Made by a program: the position numbers and the translations under genes. A stretch of 64,000 bases of DNA from an uncultured Oscillospiraceae bacterium (lineage in GTDB: Bacteria > Bacillota > Clostridia > Oscillospirales > Oscillospiraceae): contig CALWXC010000002.1 in NCBI GenBank assembly GCA_944385415.1, positions 62,001 through 126,000 on the forward strand, read 5' to 3'. How positions within the stretch are numbered: the first letter of the stretch is position 1; each line of letters begins with the position of its first letter. Below are positions 34,031-42,876 of the stretch, in pieces. A model generated the notes under the pieces. It had not been told where the DNA came from. It did not search any database and saw nothing but the letters and a program-made list of their open reading frames with translations.

Positions 34031-34901
34031 AAAAACATTGCGCAGTCAGCTGCGCCTGGGCTGTCAGGTGGCCTTTACAGCCCTTTCCAACGGATATGTC
34101 CAGGGCTTTTTTAAGGGGAAAATCTACAACAGCCCCACAAAATACGCTTGTGTGCCGGGCCTGAACTGCTATTCCTGCCCCGGGGCCCTGGGCTCCTGTC
34201 CCATCGGATCTTTGCAAGCTGTCATTGGCAGCCGCAAGTTTCATGTATCGCTCTATGTGCTGGGCTTTCTGATGATGGTGGGTGCCATCCTGGGGAAGGC
34301 CGTTTGCGGCTTCCTCTGCCCCTTTGGGCTGGTGCAGGATCTGCTGCATAAAATCCCCGGGGTGAAAAAGCTGCGCCGCCTGCCCGGCGAAACGTATTTG
34401 CAGTGGCTTCGCTACGTAATGTTGGGGCTGCTGGTGATCCTGCTGCCCATGGTGGTGGTGGATATTGTGGGCCAGGGCTCCCCCTGGTTCTGTAAGTACG
34501 TCTGTCCTTCCGGCACCCTGCTGGGCGGTATTCCGCTGCTGGCGGGGAATCCGGCCTTGCGCAGTGCGGTGGGCTGGTTGTTTACCTGGAAGATGGCCAT
34601 TCTAGTGGTCATACTGGTGCTGTCGGTGTTCCTGTACCGGCCGTTCTGCCGGTATCTCTGCCCCTTGGGCGCCGTTTACGGCTTTTTTAACCGGTTTGCC
34701 CTGTACCGCTTTACGCTGAACGAGGAACAGTGTACCCATTGCGGGGCCTGCCACAAGGTGTGCGGTCTGGATATTGACCCCAGTAAAACGCCCAATCACA
34801 GCCAGTGTATCCGCTGCGGCAAGTGCCTGGATGCCTGTCCCCATGAGGCGATTGTTTCCACAATGGCCAGACGCAAAAAGAAGGGAGAGACGGCATTTTG
34901 A
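34017..34901 (+). CDS. Membrane 4Fe-4S ferredoxin-type protein (NapH/YccM-like)
   Basis: About 294 residues with four or five membrane helices. Several paired Cys motifs face the membrane domain (CYSCPGALGSCPIG, CGFLCPFG, CKYVCPSG, CRYLCPLGA), and the C-terminus has two 4Fe-4S ferredoxin motifs, CTHCGACHKVCGLD and CIRCGKCLDACPHE. This is the NapH/CcoG/YccM-like family that moves electrons across the membrane. The start is uncertain between the TTG at 34017 and the TTG at 34023; both overlap the previous gene. With TlpA and the CxxC protein it may form a transmembrane thiol-reducing chain. Confidence 0.85.
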   Translation: MELARKTLRSQLRLGCQVAFTALSNGYVQGFFKGKIYNSPTKYACVPGLNCYSCPGALGSCPIGSLQAVIGSRKFHVSLYVLGFLMMVGAILGKAVCGFLCPFGLVQDLLHKIPGVKKLRRLPGETYLQWLRYVMLGLLVILLPMVVVDIVGQGSPWFCKYVCPSGTLLGGIPLLAGNPALRSAVGWLFTWKMAILVVILVLSVFLYRPFCRYLCPLGAVYGFFNRFALYRFTLNEEQCTHCGACHKVCGLDIDPSKTPNHSQCIRCGKCLDACPHEAIVSTMARRKKKGETAF

Positions 34902-35590
34902 AAGAAACCATTCTGGCCGGGCTTCCGGCCATTCATCTGGAGCTTTCGGAGCAGCAGGTGGACACCCTGTGTGCCTTCGGCAAGCTACTGCTGGAAAAAA
35001 ATCAGGTTATGAATTTGACGGCCATTACCGACCCCAAAGAGGTGGCCCGGCTCCATTTTCTCGACTCTATGGCGCTGCTGGACGTTGCCGATCTGGCGGG
35101 TAAGCGGGTGGTGGATGTGGGCTGCGGCGCGGGATTTCCCGGCGTGCCCCTGAAAATTGCCCAGCCTGCCATGGACTTGACGCTGCTGGACTCCCTGGGC
35201 AAACGTATGACGTGGCTGGGGGAGGTGCTGCCCCAGCTGGGGGTGGAGGCTGCCTGTGTCACGGCGCGGGCGGAGGAATTTGCTGCCGACCACCGGGAGC
35301 AGTACGATTTTGCTACCTCCCGGGCTGTGGCCCGGCTCAATATTCTCTGTGAGCTGTGTCTGCCCCTGGTCCGGGTGGGCGGCGCATTCCTGGCCATGAA
35401 AGGCGCGGCGGCTCAGGAAGAGCTGGACGAAGCCAAGGGGGCCATTGCCAAACTGGGCGGCAAGCTGGAACGGGTTCATGAATACACCGTGGGGGATGCG
35501 GTCCACCGGGTGGTCATCATCCGCAAGGTCAAAAACACCCCCAAGCAGTATCCACGGCGGTACGCGAAAATCAAACAACAGCCGTTGTAA
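34898..35590 (+). CDS. rsmG: 16S rRNA (guanine527-N7)-methyltransferase
   Basis: 230 residues. Near residues 33-50 LEKNQVMNLTAITDPKEV, then HFLDSMALL, and the SAM motif RVVDVGCGAGFPGVPLKI near residue 70; KRMTWLGEVL and ATSRAVARLNIL follow. It methylates G527 of 16S rRNA. It begins at a TTG that overlaps the stop of the 4Fe-4S gene (TTGA), an unusual partner; rsmG normally sits next to mnmG, which is 7 kb away here. Confidence 0.95.
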   Translation: MKETILAGLPAIHLELSEQQVDTLCAFGKLLLEKNQVMNLTAITDPKEVARLHFLDSMALLDVADLAGKRVVDVGCGAGFPGVPLKIAQPAMDLTLLDSLGKRMTWLGEVLPQLGVEAACVTARAEEFAADHREQYDFATSRAVARLNILCELCLPLVRVGGAFLAMKGAAAQEELDEAKGAIAKLGGKLERVHEYTVGDAVHRVVIIRKVKNTPKQYPRRYAKIKQQPL

Positions 35591-35731
35591 CCGGTTTCAA
35601 TGGGCATATTGATGAAAACAAGGAACGCGGTAGGGCAAAAGTTGTGACGTCCGACAATATGCACAACTATCTCCGGCCTTTATAATGGATTCCATAAGCA
35701 GTTTGACCACAATTTAACAGGAGGAGATTCT

Positions 35732-36703
35732 ATGCCCAATTTGTTTTACCTGTCCCACTCCACCGACGGCTGGCAAAATCTGGCCACCGATGAATGGCTC
35801 CTGGACAACCTGGCGCCGGACGAGATGATCCTCTACTGTTATATCAACCGCAACGCCGTCATCATCGGCAAGAACCAGAACCCCTGGAAGGAGTGCAACC
35901 TGGGGGCCATGGAGGCCGACGAGGTGCAGCTGGTGCGCCGCATCACCGGCGGCGGCGCCGTGTACCACGACATGGGCAATCTGAATTTCAGCTTTATTGC
36001 CGGGGAAGACCTGTACGACGTGGAAAAGCAGATGAATACCATCTTGCAGACCATTCGGATGCTGGGCATTCCCTGTGAATTTTCCGGCCGCAACGATTTG
36101 CTGGCCGAGGGCCGCAAGTTTTCCGGCAACGCCTTCTGCAAGCGGGGAAAGATCTGCCAGCATCACGGCACCCTGCTGATCCACTCCGATATGAGCCGAT
36201 TGCAGCACTATCTCCAGGTGGACCCCCGGAAACTCCAGGCCAAGGGCGTCGAATCGGTCCGCAGCCGCGTCTGCAACCTGACAGAGTTCCGCCAGGATTT
36301 GACCATCCCCATGGTGGTTGGTACGTTGAAGCAGGCGTTCCGCAAGACCTACGGCGACTATACGGAGTGGGTCCCCACCACGGCCGACGAGGCTGCCATG
36401 GCCCCCTATCGGGAGAAGCACAGCTCCTGGGAGTGGCGCGTGGGGCAGACGCCCGCCTTCGACCTGGAACTGGACCGGCGGTTTGACTGGGGCGGTGTGC
36501 AGATTCTGCTGACCTCCCGGGAGGGCTGCGTGGAAAAGGCCGAGGTGTTCTCCGACGCCATGGACCCGGAACTGCCCGCCCTGGTGCAGGGACTGCTGAC
36601 AGGCTGCCGGGTGGATTCCCAGCAGATGGCCCAATCGTTGAGCCGCTGCGAAAATCAACAAATCCAGGACATTGCCGCCTGGATTCGCCAGGAGCGATTG
36701 TAA
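35732..36703 (+). CDS. lplA: Lipoate-protein ligase A
   Basis: 323 residues. The lipoyl-binding motif RRITGGGAVYHDMGNLNFS near residue 70, GRNDLLAEGRKFSGNA near residue 120, and a C-terminal accessory domain (about 250-323) make it a full-length LplA. It activates free lipoate with ATP and attaches it to 2-oxoacid dehydrogenase or glycine cleavage proteins. ATG at 35732 follows AGGAGG. A TATAAT at 35681-35686 is a probable -10; the -35 is poor, and an inverted pair GTTGTG/CACAAC (35641-35667) overlaps that region. Its stop abuts the padR start (TAATG). Confidence 0.94.
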   Translation: MPNLFYLSHSTDGWQNLATDEWLLDNLAPDEMILYCYINRNAVIIGKNQNPWKECNLGAMEADEVQLVRRITGGGAVYHDMGNLNFSFIAGEDLYDVEKQMNTILQTIRMLGIPCEFSGRNDLLAEGRKFSGNAFCKRGKICQHHGTLLIHSDMSRLQHYLQVDPRKLQAKGVESVRSRVCNLTEFRQDLTIPMVVGTLKQAFRKTYGDYTEWVPTTADEAAMAPYREKHSSWEWRVGQTPAFDLELDRRFDWGGVQILLTSREGCVEKAEVFSDAMDPELPALVQGLLTGCRVDSQQMAQSLSRCENQQIQDIAAWIRQERL

Positions 36704-37248
36704 TGCGCACGTTAAAATACGTTATTTTGGGCCTGCTCATGCGCCATCCCATGAGCGGCTACGATATTACCAAGGAGTTCCAAAACGGCCTGACGGAGTT
36801 TTGGGACGCCAAGCACAGCCAGATTTATCCGGAGCTGCGGAGACTGTATGACGAGGGACTGATCACCTACGAGGTGCAGATTTCCGGCGAAGCGCTGGAA
36901 AAGAAGGTCTATTCCATCACCGACCAGGGGCGGCAGGAGTTCCACGCCTGGGTGGAGGAAGATGTGGATACCATTCCGTTTCAGCGGGATGTGTTCCGTC
37001 TCAAGCTGTATTTCAGCGACAACCTGGAACCGGCGGCGGCTCTGCATATCATTGAAGCCCAGCGGTGTCTCCACCGGCAGAAGCTGGAGCACCTGGAGGA
37101 CAAGGTCCAGCGGTGCTTCCCCACGCCGCCCAAGCGGGGGATACCGGCCTTTGGCGACTATGTGGTGATCACCGGCGCCATTATGCGGGAGCGGGCCTAT
37201 CTGGAGTGGCTCGATGCCTGTACGGCGCTTTATCAATCGGAACCCTAA
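36703..37248 (+). CDS. PadR-family transcriptional regulator
   Basis: 181 residues. The winged-helix domain reads KYVILGLLMRHPMSGYDITKEF and then HSQIYPELRRLYDEGLITYEVQ, both PadR hallmarks, with the C-terminal Vir_act_alpha_C-like helical domain (about residues 95-180). Directly coupled to lplA by overlapping stop and start. The target genes are not evident; local control of lipoate salvage is one possibility. Confidence 0.9.
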   Translation: MRTLKYVILGLLMRHPMSGYDITKEFQNGLTEFWDAKHSQIYPELRRLYDEGLITYEVQISGEALEKKVYSITDQGRQEFHAWVEEDVDTIPFQRDVFRLKLYFSDNLEPAAALHIIEAQRCLHRQKLEHLEDKVQRCFPTPPKRGIPAFGDYVVITGAIMRERAYLEWLDACTALYQSEP

Positions 37249-37260
37249 TGGAAACACGTT

Positions 37261-37294
37261 AAAAAACCCGCCGTTGCGCAACGGCAGGTTTTTC
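37261..37294. terminator. Bidirectional terminator between padR and the UroD-family gene
   Basis: 12-bp stem with one mismatch (AACCCGCCGTTG / CAACGGCAGGTT), A run before and T run after. Confidence 0.85.
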
Positions 37295-37308
37295 GATTCT
37301 ATTTGAAG

Positions 37309-38343
37309 TTAGAACAGAATTTGCCAGGGGAGACGGCCGCTGTCGGGATCGGTGGTGCCGAACTTTTCGCGGTTGATCTCGTCAATGGCCTTGCACAAGG
37401 AGGCGTAGGTACCGGGGAACACGGAGCCGGGACCGCCCTGGGTGATGCAGGGGATGAAATAGTTGGGCCCAATGGCGTCGCAGACCTTACGGGCAGCCTT
37501 ATTGCAATCCTCGTCGGTCCAGCCGGAGAAGTCCACGGACTTGTTGTCGATGCCGCCCATAAAGCTGATCTTACCGCCGTACTTCTTCACCAATTCCGGT
37601 ACGTTGTTGGATTCCATGCAGCCCTGCCAGACGTCAATGCCCATTTCAATCATATAGGGCACCAGGGTGGCGCCGAAGCTGTCGGAGTGATGGAACACCA
37701 GTTCCACGCCGTGGTCATGGTAGTACTTGTAAATTTCCTTGTAGGCATCCAGGAAGAAGTCCGCAAACATATCGGGGCTCATAAAGGTGCTCAGCTCACT
37801 GCCCCAGTCATCGTGGTGGAAAATGGCGTCGGGGTGCAGGTTGGAGCAGATGCCTTCGGCCAGCTTCAATTCCCATTCGGTGAGATACTTGATGAGATCG
37901 TGCATCTCGTCGGGGTTGGTGATGTAGTACACCAGAGCGTTGGTGATCTCACACAGATAGTGGGTCTGTTCAAAGAGACCGGGGGCAATAAAGGTGGCCT
38001 TGTAGGCTTTGGAGCTGTCCACGGCGTCATACTGGGCTTTGAACATATCCCACTCAGCCTGAGGGAAGTCCAGGGGCGGGGCTTTGACATAGTCCTTCCA
38101 GTCCTCAATGTCTTTGACCACGATTTTGTCCGGCGTATGGACGGGGAAGGGGCCGGGGGTACCGGCGGGGAAGGAGTTGGTCACGCCCCAGGCGTTGACG
38201 ACATTTTCCTGGCCGGCGGTCGGCTTAGGATTGTGCATCAGGAAAGGATGGAACAGAAGCTGAATGGCTTCGTACTGATTGACATAGCGGTCGGGCTTGC
38301 CGCCGCGGATGACCTCGCGGAGATTTTCCTTTGCAGTCAGCAT
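37309..38343 (-). CDS. Uroporphyrinogen decarboxylase-family protein (MtaA/methyltransferase-like)
   Basis: 344 residues of the UroD superfamily (TIM barrel). It starts TAKENLREVIRGGKPDRY, has IFHHDDWGSELSTFMSP near residue 190 and ELVFHHSDSFGATLVPYMIEMG near residue 230, and FMGGIDNKSVDFSG near 275. True HemE residues (for example the N-terminal RQAGR motif) are absent, so this is the branch that includes corrinoid-dependent methyltransferases and related enzymes of unknown substrate. No corrinoid protein gene is adjacent. ATG at 38343 follows AAAGGAG. It is divergent from a PucR-type regulator, its likely controller. Confidence 0.85.
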   Translation of the reverse strand: MLTAKENLREVIRGGKPDRYVNQYEAIQLLFHPFLMHNPKPTAGQENVVNAWGVTNSFPAGTPGPFPVHTPDKIVVKDIEDWKDYVKAPPLDFPQAEWDMFKAQYDAVDSSKAYKATFIAPGLFEQTHYLCEITNALVYYITNPDEMHDLIKYLTEWELKLAEGICSNLHPDAIFHHDDWGSELSTFMSPDMFADFFLDAYKEIYKYYHDHGVELVFHHSDSFGATLVPYMIEMGIDVWQGCMESNNVPELVKKYGGKISFMGGIDNKSVDFSGWTDEDCNKAARKVCDAIGPNYFIPCITQGGPGSVFPGTYASLCKAIDEINREKFGTTDPDSGRLPWQILF

Positions 38344-38492
38344 GACATCAAACTCCTTTACAGAAAAACAGGGTAATATCGTAGAAAAAACGCTGTTTTT
38401 GGAATGATTACCATTGGGATATCCTTATTTTACCGGTAATATAAAAGAATATCCAGAGGCTGACGGTACAATTTTTTCCGGCGGGGAATACA

Positions 38493-38521
38493 GGCTCATT
38501 GTGCCAACGGCACAATGAGCC
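38493..38521. promoter_or_regulatory. Perfect 13-bp inverted repeat, probable operator
   Basis: GGCTCATTGTGCC (38493-38505), AAC, and its exact complement (38509-38521), ending right before the -35 box of the pucR-type gene. No T run on either side, so not a terminator. It lies between two divergent genes, as expected for a regulator-binding site. Confidence 0.65.
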
Positions 38522-38522
38522 A

Positions 38523-38551
38523 TGGACAGAGACCGCGCCCTATGGTAGACT
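38523..38551 (+). promoter_or_regulatory. Promoter of the PucR-type regulator gene
   Basis: TGGACA (38523-38528), 17 bp, TAGACT (38546-38551), extended by TGG. Confidence 0.65.
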
Positions 38552-38572
38552 GAACGCAAAGGAGTGGTTCCT

Positions 38573-39985
38573 GTGAAATTGAGTATGTGGAATCTGGCCA
38601 ACGCCCTGGCGGCCCTGGACCCGGAGGTGTCCATCCGTCCCGATTCCCCCATGGTTCTGCGCAGCGGGCGGCTGGCCTGGGCCACCAACTGCGTCCAGGT
38701 CCGGCAGGACGGTCCCGACTGCCTGTGTCTGTGGGAAAGCGATTCTATCCGCATCCGCGATATGGACGCCTTGGAGGGGGTGGAGCTGGTCCAGAGCGTC
38801 TTCGATGCCATGAACGATTGGTATGCCGATTTACGGGAGGCGGCGGAGGCTCGGGACTACCAACGACTGGTGGATCGGTGCCATGTGGTGCTCCACAGTC
38901 CAGTGCTGCTGTGTGATGAAAACGGCTGTGTGCTGGGCATCAGCGCCTGTTACGGCGCCGACGAGGTGGACGGGGAATGGCGCTATTTGAAAACCTATGG
39001 ATACGCCTCCATGCGGGGCATTGAAAATGTCCAAACGGTGCTGGGGCCGGTGGCCGTCTCCAATGAGGTGGTCCGGCTGCCCCACCGCAGCTCTGGGCGG
39101 TTCAGCGCCGGACTGACCACCCGGGTGTTCCGGGGCGGGCAGCCCCTGGGCCGCCTGACGGTGCTGGAGCGAGAGCGGCATCTGAACCGGGGTGATGTGC
39201 AGATTGTCCAGCAGATTGCAGCCCTGCTGGCGGTGAACTTGCAGCCGGAGCAGACCGGCGGCAAAAGCGGCGGTGCGTACCTGGACCGGCTGATGGCGGG
39301 CCAGACGTTGGGGGAGACGGCCTGGGAGCACCTGTACCGCACCAGAGGATGGCTGCCGGAGCACACCTACCGGTTATGGGCGTTTGGCGGCGGCGGACAG
39401 AAGGCGTCACCCCTGCGGGAGACGCTGGGCCGCACGGTCCATCAGGCCATCTGTACGGCGGAGGAGGGGCAGCTTTGGGTTTTGACCAATGAAACTCAAG
39501 GAGGCCGGACGCTGGCGGAGAAATTGGAGACGCTGGCCGCTGACAACGGGCTGCACCTGGCGTGCAGTTTGCCGGGCCACGGGGTGGCGGAGACGGTCCA
39601 GTGGGCGGAACAGGTCCGCTACGCCATGGAGCGTTCCGGAGCGGCGGTATTGGAGCCGTTTTCTGCCTGTGCCGTGGACTATCTCCTGTGGGGGACCAGG
39701 GAAACGGCCCAGGTGCTGGCGGCCTGCCATCCCGATGCCCGCCGTCTGTGGCGGGAAAAACAGGACGGCGAACCTATGCTGTATGACACTCTGCGGGCGT
39801 ATCTCGATCTGGAACGGGGGGCCAACCGGACGGCGGCGGCCCTGTCCATCCATAAAAATACGCTCTTTTACCGGCTCCACAAGCTGGAGGAGACGTTGAC
39901 CGCCGATTTGGAGGACCCGCTGACGCGGCTGCATTTGCAGCTGTCCTTTCGAATTTTAGAGCAACAAAAAAATGACAGGCCATGA
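38573..39985 (+). CDS. PucR-family (CdaR-type) transcriptional regulator
   Basis: About 470 residues. An N-terminal region (about 1-110) with helices, a GAF-like centre (SPVLLCDENGCVLGISACYGADEVD near residue 108) and a C-terminal helix-turn-helix YLDLERGANRTAAALSIHKNT with LFYRLHKLEE (about residues 405-440), the PucR_2 signature. I chose the GTG at 38573, preceded by AAAGGAG, over the GTG 9 bp upstream. It is divergent from the UroD-family gene and probably activates it in response to that enzyme's substrate. Confidence 0.87.
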   Translation: MKLSMWNLANALAALDPEVSIRPDSPMVLRSGRLAWATNCVQVRQDGPDCLCLWESDSIRIRDMDALEGVELVQSVFDAMNDWYADLREAAEARDYQRLVDRCHVVLHSPVLLCDENGCVLGISACYGADEVDGEWRYLKTYGYASMRGIENVQTVLGPVAVSNEVVRLPHRSSGRFSAGLTTRVFRGGQPLGRLTVLERERHLNRGDVQIVQQIAALLAVNLQPEQTGGKSGGAYLDRLMAGQTLGETAWEHLYRTRGWLPEHTYRLWAFGGGGQKASPLRETLGRTVHQAICTAEEGQLWVLTNETQGGRTLAEKLETLAADNGLHLACSLPGHGVAETVQWAEQVRYAMERSGAAVLEPFSACAVDYLLWGTRETAQVLAACHPDARRLWREKQDGEPMLYDTLRAYLDLERGANRTAAALSIHKNTLFYRLHKLEETLTADLEDPLTRLHLQLSFRILEQQKNDRP

Positions 39986-39998
39986 GCCTGTCATTTTT
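39968..39998. terminator. Bidirectional terminator between pucR-type gene and tRNA-Gly
   Basis: Perfect 13-bp stem AAAAATGACAGGC / GCCTGTCATTTTT with a 5-base loop, overlapping the stop codon of the regulator gene. Confidence 0.9.
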
Positions 39999-40000
39999 GA

Positions 40001-40074
40001 TGGAGCAGGGTACGGGAATCGAACCCGCCTTCTCGGCTTGGGAAGCCGATGCACTACCGATGTACTAACCCTGC
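40001..40074 (-). tRNA. tRNA-Gly (anticodon CCC)
   Basis: Read on the minus strand from 40074. Acceptor stem GCAGGGT/ACCCTGC, D arm with GGTAGTGC, anticodon stem TCGGC/GCCGA with loop TTCCCAA (anticodon CCC), T arm CGGGTTCGATTCCCG, discriminator T and an encoded CCA at 40001-40003. No introns or odd pairs are visible. Confidence 0.95.
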
Positions 40075-40129
40075 ATGTTCTTGCAGCGTTAGTATAACAG
40101 ATTCCTGTGAAAAATTCAACCGAAATTTG

Positions 40130-40894
40130 TCAAGGATTCAAACGGAATAGGCGGCAGCCATTTTCCCAGGTGATTTGTTCGATTTCTTCCATGGTCTTGT
40201 CCCGCAGCTGGGCCAGCTTTTCCGCCATGCGGGGCAGCATGGTGGAGTCGCAGCGCTTGCCGCGGTAGGGCTCCGGGGCCATATAGGGGCAGTCGGTTTC
40301 CAGCACAATGCGGTGCAGCGGCACATTCTCCGCCACTTCCAGCGCCTTGCGGGCATTCTTAAAGGTCAGCACACCGGTGAAGCCCACATACCAGCCCAGC
40401 TTTACCAATTCCCGCGCCATCTCCAGGGAGCCGGAATAACAGTGAAACACGCCGGTGACATCGGGAAAGTCCTTGACGATTTCCAGACCGTCGCTGTGGG
40501 CGTCCCGCTCGTGGACGATGACCGGCAAATTCAGCTCCCGGGCCAGCTCCATTTGCATTTGAAAGGCTTTTTTCTGCTGTTCCCGTGGTACGTCTTCATA
40601 ATAATAGTCCAGGCCGATTTCTCCGATGGCCACCACTTTCTTATCTTTGGCCAGCTCCCGATAGGTATCCACCAAGGCGCCGTCCACATGGTCCGCGTCG
40701 TCGGGGTGAGAGCCAACGGCAGCATAGAGAAAGTCGTATTGATGGGCCAGTTCAATGGCCATCCGGCTGGATTCCAGATCACACCCGGCGTTCAGAATGC
40801 GGCCCACGCCGTTTTGCTGCATGGAGGCCAACAATTCGTGGCGGTCACTGTCAAAACGGCGGGCGTCGTAGTGGGCATGGGTATCAAAGAGCAT
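40130..40894 (-). CDS. TatD-family metal-dependent DNase/hydrolase
   Basis: 254 residues. Metal ligands are visible in [16 protein letters not shown] (residues 2-17), [17 protein letters not shown] near residue 92, [13 protein letters not shown] near residue 125, [12 protein letters not shown] near residue 150, and [19 protein letters not shown] near residue 200. TatD enzymes are 3'-5' DNases or D-aminoacyl-tRNA related hydrolases. It overlaps the end of mnmG by 11 bp, so it is co-translated with it. Confidence 0.93.
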   Translation of the reverse strand: MLFDTHAHYDARRFDSDRHELLASMQQNGVGRILNAGCDLESSRMAIELAHQYDFLYAAVGSHPDDADHVDGALVDTYRELAKDKKVVAIGEIGLDYYYEDVPREQQKKAFQMQMELARELNLPVIVHERDAHSDGLEIVKDFPDVTGVFHCYSGSLEMARELVKLGWYVGFTGVLTFKNARKALEVAENVPLHRIVLETDCPYMAPEPYRGKRCDSTMLPRMAEKLAQLRDKTMEEIEQITWENGCRLFRLNP

Positions 40895-42761
40895 GGTTGG
40901 TTCCTCCTGCGTTCTGCTCCAGCCAGATCAGCAGCACCGCCACATCGGCGGGGCTGACGCCGGAAATTCTCGAGGCCTGGCCCACGTTGAGGGGCCGGAT
41001 GGCGTTGAGCTTCTGCCGGGCCTCCAACCGCAGACCGCCCAACTGGTCATAATCCAGATCGGCGGGCAGCAGCCGGGACTCGGCTTTCTGAAATTCGGCC
41101 ACCTGCTTTTCCTGCCGTTCCAGGTAACCGGCGTATTTTAATTGTATCTGTACCTGTTCCGTCACGGCGGCGGGCAGGTCCGGCCGTTCCGGGTCAAAGG
41201 GGGCCAGCATATCATAGGTGACGCCGGGACGGCGCAGCAGATCGGCCAGCCGGGCCGACGATTTCACCGGCACCTCTCCGGCCTGCTCCAACATGGCCGA
41301 CAGTTCCGGCGACGCCGGAACGCCCTTGGCTTCCAGTCGGGCCTTTTCCTGCTCCACCGCTGCGTATTTTTCTTCCACAGCCCGGAGGCGGTCGTCCGAC
41401 ACCAGACCAATGCGGTGGCCGATGGCCGTCAAACGCTGGTCGGCGTTGTCCTGCCGGTGGAGCAGCCGGTATTCGCTGCGGGAGGTCATAATGCGGTAGG
41501 GCTCCTGGGTGCCCTTGGTCACCAGATCGTCCACCAACGTTCCGATATAGCCGTCGGAACGTTTGAGAATCATGGGTTCCCGGCCCAAAAGCTGCAAAGC
41601 GGCGTTGACACCGGCCACAAAACCCTGGACGGCGGCTTCCTCATAGCCGGAAGAGCCGTTGAACTGGCCTGCACCGTACAGACCATGGATTTTCTTGGTT
41701 TCTAATGTAGGCAGCAGTTCCGTGGGGTCAATGCAGTCGTATTCGATGGCGTAGGCGGGCCGCATCATCTCGGCGTGCTCCAATCCGGGGATGGTGTGGA
41801 GCATTTCCAACTGGACGTCCACGGGCAGACTGGACGAAAAGCCCTGTAGATACAGTTCGTCGGTGTCGAGACCCGTGGGTTCCACAAACAGTTGGTGACG
41901 GGGCTTTTCCGCGAACCGTACCACCTTGTCCTCGATGGAGGGACAGTATCGGGGGCCGATACCGGTGATTTTACCAGAATAGAGGGGGGAGCGGTGGAGA
42001 TTGTCCCGGATGACCTTGTGGGTTTCCTCATTGGTATAGGTGAGATAGCATACGGCCCGGTTTTTCAGGGGGTGTTCCGTGGTAAAGGAGAAAGGCTGGG
42101 GGTCGCTGTCGCCGGTCTGAATTTCCATTTTGGAGAAATCGACGCTGCGGGCGTTGAGACGGGGCGGCGTACCGGTTTTGAACCGTTGGAGCTGCAGGCC
42201 CAGATTTCGCAGACAATCGGAAAGACCGTGGGCAGCGTGCATGCCGTCGGGTCCGGAATCATAGGAGACGTCGCCGGTGATGACGCTGCTCTCCAAATAG
42301 GTGCCTGAGGCGATGACCACGGCCCGGACCGGGAACCGCAGACCCAGCCGCGTCACTACGGCAGAGACGGCGTTGTGTTCCACTTCGATGGCCGTCACCT
42401 GATCCTGGCGGAGATAGAGGTTTTCCTGCCGCTCCAGAATGTGCTTCATATGGGACTGGTACAGCCGCCGGTCAGCCTGGGCCCGGAGGGAGTGGACGGC
42501 GGGACCTTTGCCCAGGTTCAGCATCTGGTATTGAATGCAGCAGGCGTCGGCGGCCCGTCCCATTTCACCGCCCAATGCGTCCAGCTCCCGGACCAGATGG
42601 CCCTTACCGGTGCCGCCGATGGCGGGGTTGCAGGGCATATTGCCCACGGCGTCCAGATTGATGGTAAAAACCACCGTCTTGAGGCCAAGCCGGGCAGCGG
42701 CCAGACCCGCTTCGATGCCGGCATGACCGGCGCCGATGACGGCGATATCGTAAGTTTCCAT
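40884..42761 (-). CDS. mnmG: tRNA uridine 5-carboxymethylaminomethyl modification enzyme MnmG
   Basis: 625 residues. The FAD motif [21 protein letters not shown] is at residues 6-26; [21 protein letters not shown] near residue 47 and [15 protein letters not shown] near residue 195 are family signatures; [22 protein letters not shown] is near residue 355. Partner of MnmE, with which it forms a complex on tRNA. ATG at 42761 follows GGGAGG. It is first in an operon with tatD, under its own promoter. Confidence 0.97.
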   Translation of the reverse strand: METYDIAVIGAGHAGIEAGLAAARLGLKTVVFTINLDAVGNMPCNPAIGGTGKGHLVRELDALGGEMGRAADACCIQYQMLNLGKGPAVHSLRAQADRRLYQSHMKHILERQENLYLRQDQVTAIEVEHNAVSAVVTRLGLRFPVRAVVIASGTYLESSVITGDVSYDSGPDGMHAAHGLSDCLRNLGLQLQRFKTGTPPRLNARSVDFSKMEIQTGDSDPQPFSFTTEHPLKNRAVCYLTYTNEETHKVIRDNLHRSPLYSGKITGIGPRYCPSIEDKVVRFAEKPRHQLFVEPTGLDTDELYLQGFSSSLPVDVQLEMLHTIPGLEHAEMMRPAYAIEYDCIDPTELLPTLETKKIHGLYGAGQFNGSSGYEEAAVQGFVAGVNAALQLLGREPMILKRSDGYIGTLVDDLVTKGTQEPYRIMTSRSEYRLLHRQDNADQRLTAIGHRIGLVSDDRLRAVEEKYAAVEQEKARLEAKGVPASPELSAMLEQAGEVPVKSSARLADLLRRPGVTYDMLAPFDPERPDLPAAVTEQVQIQLKYAGYLERQEKQVAEFQKAESRLLPADLDYDQLGGLRLEARQKLNAIRPLNVGQASRISGVSPADVAVLLIWLEQNAGGTNHAL

Positions 42762-42798
42762 GGGGGATTCCTCCCAAGTGCAGAATATTCTAGCCTAT

Positions 42799-42827
42799 AT
42801 TGTAACAGTTGGGGAAAAGAAGCGCAA
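42799..42827 (-). promoter_or_regulatory. Promoter of mnmG
   Basis: On the minus strand TTGCGC (42822-42827), 17 bp, TACAAT (42799-42804), immediately after the terminator of the Rnf unit. Confidence 0.6.
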
Positions 42828-42858
42828 GGGGGGCGCTGCCCATGGCAGCGCCCCCCTT
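42826..42858 (-). terminator. Terminator-like hairpin after rnfD
   Basis: Perfect 15-bp stem AAGGGGGGCGCTGCC with a 3-base loop. The following tract on the minus strand is GCGCTTCTTTT, a weak T run, so termination may be partial. Confidence 0.65.
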
Positions 42859-42876
42859 GGAAGGAATGGGCGGGAT

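Noticed and set aside
35630..35667. GTAGGG at 35630 as another REP copy
   Set aside because: The bases after it do not form the expected GC-rich stem; only a loose GTTGTG/CACAAC pair is present.
39968..40074. Terminator next to tRNA-Gly as an integration (att) site of a mobile element
   Set aside because: No repeated tRNA 3' end, integrase or phage gene lies nearby.
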